Assembly: GCA_030950765.1 (NCBI GenBank) | Contig: JAUZQX010000025.1 | Span: forward strand, 1-8,038 | Length of the DNA stretch: 8,038 nucleotides | Direction: 5' to 3' | Origin: Ghiorsea sp. | Lineage (GTDB): Bacteria > Pseudomonadota > Zetaproteobacteria > Mariprofundales > Mariprofundaceae | Part shown: positions 6,212 to 8,038 of the stretch, piece by piece | Layout: every line of letters begins with the position of its first letter | How positions within the stretch are numbered: the first letter of the stretch is position 1 | The notes under the pieces: generated by a model | What the model saw: the letters and a program-made list of their open reading frames with translations, nothing else | Told to the model about the DNA's origin: nothing | Database searches by the model: none | Program-made: the position numbers and the translations under genes

Positions 6212-7147
6212 ATGAGCAATGCACCTCAACATCATCATCTTATAGTTCTAGGCTCTGGTCCTGCGGGTTACACTGCCGCAATTTATGCAGCACGCGCCAA
6301 CTTAAAACCAGTGATTATTCAAGGGATTCAGCCTGGTGGGCAGTTGACCACCACCACAGATGTGGATAACTACCCTGGTTATAAAGATGGGGTACAAGGT
6401 CCTGAAATGATGGAGGACTTTAAAGCTCAAGCAGAGCGTTTTGGTACAGAAATGATTTGGGATCATATCAATGCTGCAGACTTATCTTCCCGCCCATTCA
6501 AGCTTTCAGGTGATGATGGTGAATATACATGTGATGCATTAATCTTGGCTACGGGCGCATCTGCTATGTATCTCGGTTTGGAATCTGAAGCGAAATTCAG
6601 TGGTAAAGGTGTATCCGCTTGTGCAACATGTGATGGTTTCTTTTACCGCAACCAAGATGTTCTTGTGGTGGGAGGCGGCGACACAGCCGTGGAAGAAGCT
6701 ATTTATTTGGCCAATATTTGTAAGTCTGTCACTTTGGTACATCGCCGAGATGAACTCCGCGCTGAAAAAATTATGCAAGATAAATTGATGAGTTTAGAGA
6801 ATGTGAATATCGAATGGAACCATGTGTTGGATGAAGTATTGGGTGATGATTCAGGTGTAACTGGAGCACGTTTACGCTCATCTACCGGTGATAATACCAA
6901 AGAATTAACTGTGCATGGTGTATTTATTGCCATTGGCCACAAACCCAATACTGATTTTGTTAAAGGTCAGCTTGAAATGGACGATACGGGTTATTTAATC
7001 ACCAAAGGTAAAACAACAGCAACATCTATAGCGGGTGTGTTTGCTGCCGGTGATGTGGCAGACCCAGTGTATCGCCAAGCCATTACATCAGCAGGCGAAG
7101 GCTGCAAGGCAGCACTTGATGCCGAACGCTTTTTGTCTCAAGCCTAA
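6212..7147 (+). CDS. trxB: thioredoxin reductase (NADPH)
   Basis: This 311-residue flavoprotein is the usual length for low-molecular-weight thioredoxin reductases, which pass electrons from NADPH through FAD and a redox-active disulfide to thioredoxin in the cytoplasm. In order: FAD Rossmann motif GSGPAG (14-19), the conserved GGQLTTTTDVDNYPG (42-56), the active disulfide C137-A-T-C140 followed by DG, the NADPH motif GGGDTAVEEA (154-163) with HRRD (177-180) typical of 2'-phosphate recognition, and the C-terminal FAD motif GVFAAGDVAD (275-284) followed by YRQAITSAGEG. Every catalytic element is present. An AAGG site lies 10 bases before the ATG. The preceding gap is 83 bases and the next gene begins 18 bases downstream, so trxB and the truncated membrane sensor were probably one transcript. 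Confidence 0.97.
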   Translation: MSNAPQHHHLIVLGSGPAGYTAAIYAARANLKPVIIQGIQPGGQLTTTTDVDNYPGYKDGVQGPEMMEDFKAQAERFGTEMIWDHINAADLSSRPFKLSGDDGEYTCDALILATGASAMYLGLESEAKFSGKGVSACATCDGFFYRNQDVLVVGGGDTAVEEAIYLANICKSVTLVHRRDELRAEKIMQDKLMSLENVNIEWNHVLDEVLGDDSGVTGARLRSSTGDNTKELTVHGVFIAIGHKPNTDFVKGQLEMDDTGYLITKGKTTATSIAGVFAAGDVADPVYRQAITSAGEGCKAALDAERFLSQA

Positions 7148-7165
7148 GAAGACAGTATTTAACCC

Positions 7166-7873
7166 ATGACAAGTTGGTTGTCCAGCTACTTGCCTCAAGG
7201 CAACCAAGTCCGTAATCAATATTATTTGGTATGGGTAAGTTTTTTAATCGGTATTGTTGCTGCAATATACTTGTATATGAATACCAGTGCCTTTAATCAA
7301 TATCCATTGGTTTTAGGCGTTGGTTTTTTCATATACTTTGCAAGCATTAGCTTTGCGATATTTCATATTCAAACACAAGCTGTCTCAGCTTGGCGTGTGG
7401 CGAGCATCATTGGTTTAACCATTATCTTAATCTTTTCATTAATGTGGTTTGATGGAAAAGTGACCAGTCACTTTTATGCTTTATTTTTCCCCATCCTCAT
7501 TCTTTCATTGTATTGGTTTGGCTTAGCATTTCTTCTCTTTAGCTTTGCAAGTATAGCTTTAGGTTTGTGCATCACAGTTATTTTCTTTTTGCCTATCCAC
7601 AATATGGAAGAGTTTGTTATACATATGATAACTTTAACACTCATTCCTTTTGTCGCATGGATTATGCACAAACAAGCTCAGCCAGCAGCACACTTACACC
7701 AAAACTTCTTAGATGTACTGGATTTAAGCCCCTTACCCATTTTTACATTTCATTTGGTCAATAAAACACCTGTTATTCGCATTGCCAACAAACCACTTCT
7801 TCAACTGTTTAACAAAGACATGTCTGATTTCACAGGAGAACCTGTTAGTAAGCTGACTGTAGGCGCAAAATGA
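7166..7873 (+). pseudogene. N-terminal part of a six-TM, PAS-containing sensor protein, interrupted by an IS
   Basis: The open frame gives 235 residues, ending in a stop formed at or just past the IS boundary. Six hydrophobic segments are visible (about 20-38, 47-67, 78-95, 103-118, 120-142 and 152-168). A short linker follows, and then from about 180 comes a sequence typical of a PAS domain opening: LDVLDLSPLPIFTF...RIANKPLLQLF. It breaks off at about PVSKLTVGA, well short of a complete PAS fold and before any output domain. By analogy the intact gene probably encoded a histidine kinase or a diguanylate cyclase/phosphodiesterase; the missing half would decide. I see no recognised MASE-type motif. 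The ribosome site is weak (AAGAAGA, 7146-7152, about 13 bases upstream). Disruption is inferred from the abrupt end of the domain and the IS end beginning there; the 3' part may resume beyond the window. Confidence 0.75.
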
Positions 7874-7911
7874 AAATGTCCGCTTTTAGCAAAATAGAAA
7901 TGTCCGCTTTA
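7867..7911. repeat. two tandem IS-end repeats, 24-bp period
   Basis: The segment at 7867-7886 recurs at 7891-7910 with 18 of 20 positions matching. Both copies end in AAATGTCCGCTTT and are separated by a few bases (TAGC). Such iterated subterminal motifs are typical transposase-binding sites. A third, inverted copy of the 8-base core (AAAGCGGA, 7937-7944) overlaps the first codons of the transposase. Confidence 0.7.
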
Positions 7912-7933
7912 GAGTGTGTTCTGGAGGTGGTCA

Positions 7934-8038
7934 ATGAAAGCGGAGTTATTACATATGAGCGAACAGGAACAATCACGGTCAGAGGTTATATGTCTATATA
8001 TTGAAGGGCATATTAAGCAGAAAACAGCGGCAAAACGT
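7934..8038 (+). CDS. transposase N-terminus (ISNCY-like), runs off window
   Basis: An ATG at 7934 preceded by a strong GGAGGTGG ribosome site (7923-7930) opens a frame that continues without a stop for 35 codons to the last base of the window. The peptide MKAELLHMSEQEQSRSEV... followed by IEGHIKQKTAAKR matches the start of ISNCY-type transposases, where a short leader precedes a helix-turn-helix used for binding the IS ends; the IKQKTAAKR segment would be its first helix. The DDE catalytic core is not in the window. An internal ATG at codon 8 is an alternative start but lacks a comparable ribosome site. Confidence in a transposase is good; the subfamily is less sure. Confidence 0.75.
   Translation, partial: MKAELLHMSEQEQSRSEVICLYIEGHIKQKTAAKR

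Larger units (their letters stand above)
7867..8038 (+). mobile_element. left end of an insertion sequence (ISNCY/IS1202-like), partial
   Basis: The coding region of the membrane sensor stops here and is replaced by short iterated end sequences and then a transposase start. The exact boundary cannot be fixed without the right end and the target duplication; it most likely lies between about 7862 and 7877. The family is inferred from the style of the transposase N-terminus and the TGTCCG-type end repeats. I cannot place it more precisely. Confidence 0.7.

Noticed and set aside
1..8038. CRISPR arrays, tRNA or rRNA genes, toxin-antitoxin or phage-defence cassettes
   Set aside because: No spaced repeat array, cloverleaf, rRNA segment or defence-type domain was seen on either strand.

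Overview
The window looks like part of the chromosome of a free-living Gram-negative proteobacterium. The evidence is a periplasmic di-heme cytochrome c peroxidase, a PurT-type GAR transformylase, a PhnA/YjdM protein and a low-molecular-weight TrxB. Base composition looks moderately AT-rich by eye. A zetaproteobacterium or gammaproteobacterium would fit, but the sequence alone does not let me name a genus.

Layout. Positions 1-2192 are read leftward: the start of a phnA-like zinc-ribbon gene that leaves the window at base 1; a 152-bp palindromic element (544-695) that looks like a folded-back MITE; a small membrane/zinc-ribbon protein of unknown function (706-1059); a strong terminator hairpin (1083-1117); and a secreted di-heme cytochrome c peroxidase (1212-2192). 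An AT-rich divergent promoter region (2193-2376) separates these from the rightward half. That half holds purT (2377-3561); a COG2509-like FAD-dependent dehydrogenase starting one base after the purT stop (3563-5182); a soluble class III nucleotidyl cyclase (5307-6128); trxB (6212-7147); and a six-TM sensor protein with the beginning of a PAS-like domain (7166-7873). The sensor is cut off by the left end of an insertion sequence, whose transposase start (7934-8038) runs off the right edge.

How the genes relate. purT and the FAD dehydrogenase are almost certainly one transcript with coupled translation. CcpA (periplasmic peroxide removal) and TrxB (thiol redox homeostasis) give the region an oxidative-stress flavour, but they lie in different transcription units and I see no shared operator. 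The cyclase and the broken membrane sensor are both signalling proteins flanking trxB; any functional link is inference.

I did not find a convincing new multi-gene system. The items most worth a second look are the hairpin-folding MITE-like element, the IS insertion with its iterated and inverted end motif running into the transposase start codons, the Asn-to-Asp change at the predicted transition-state position of the cyclase, and the zinc-ribbon membrane gene whose start sits directly behind a terminator.
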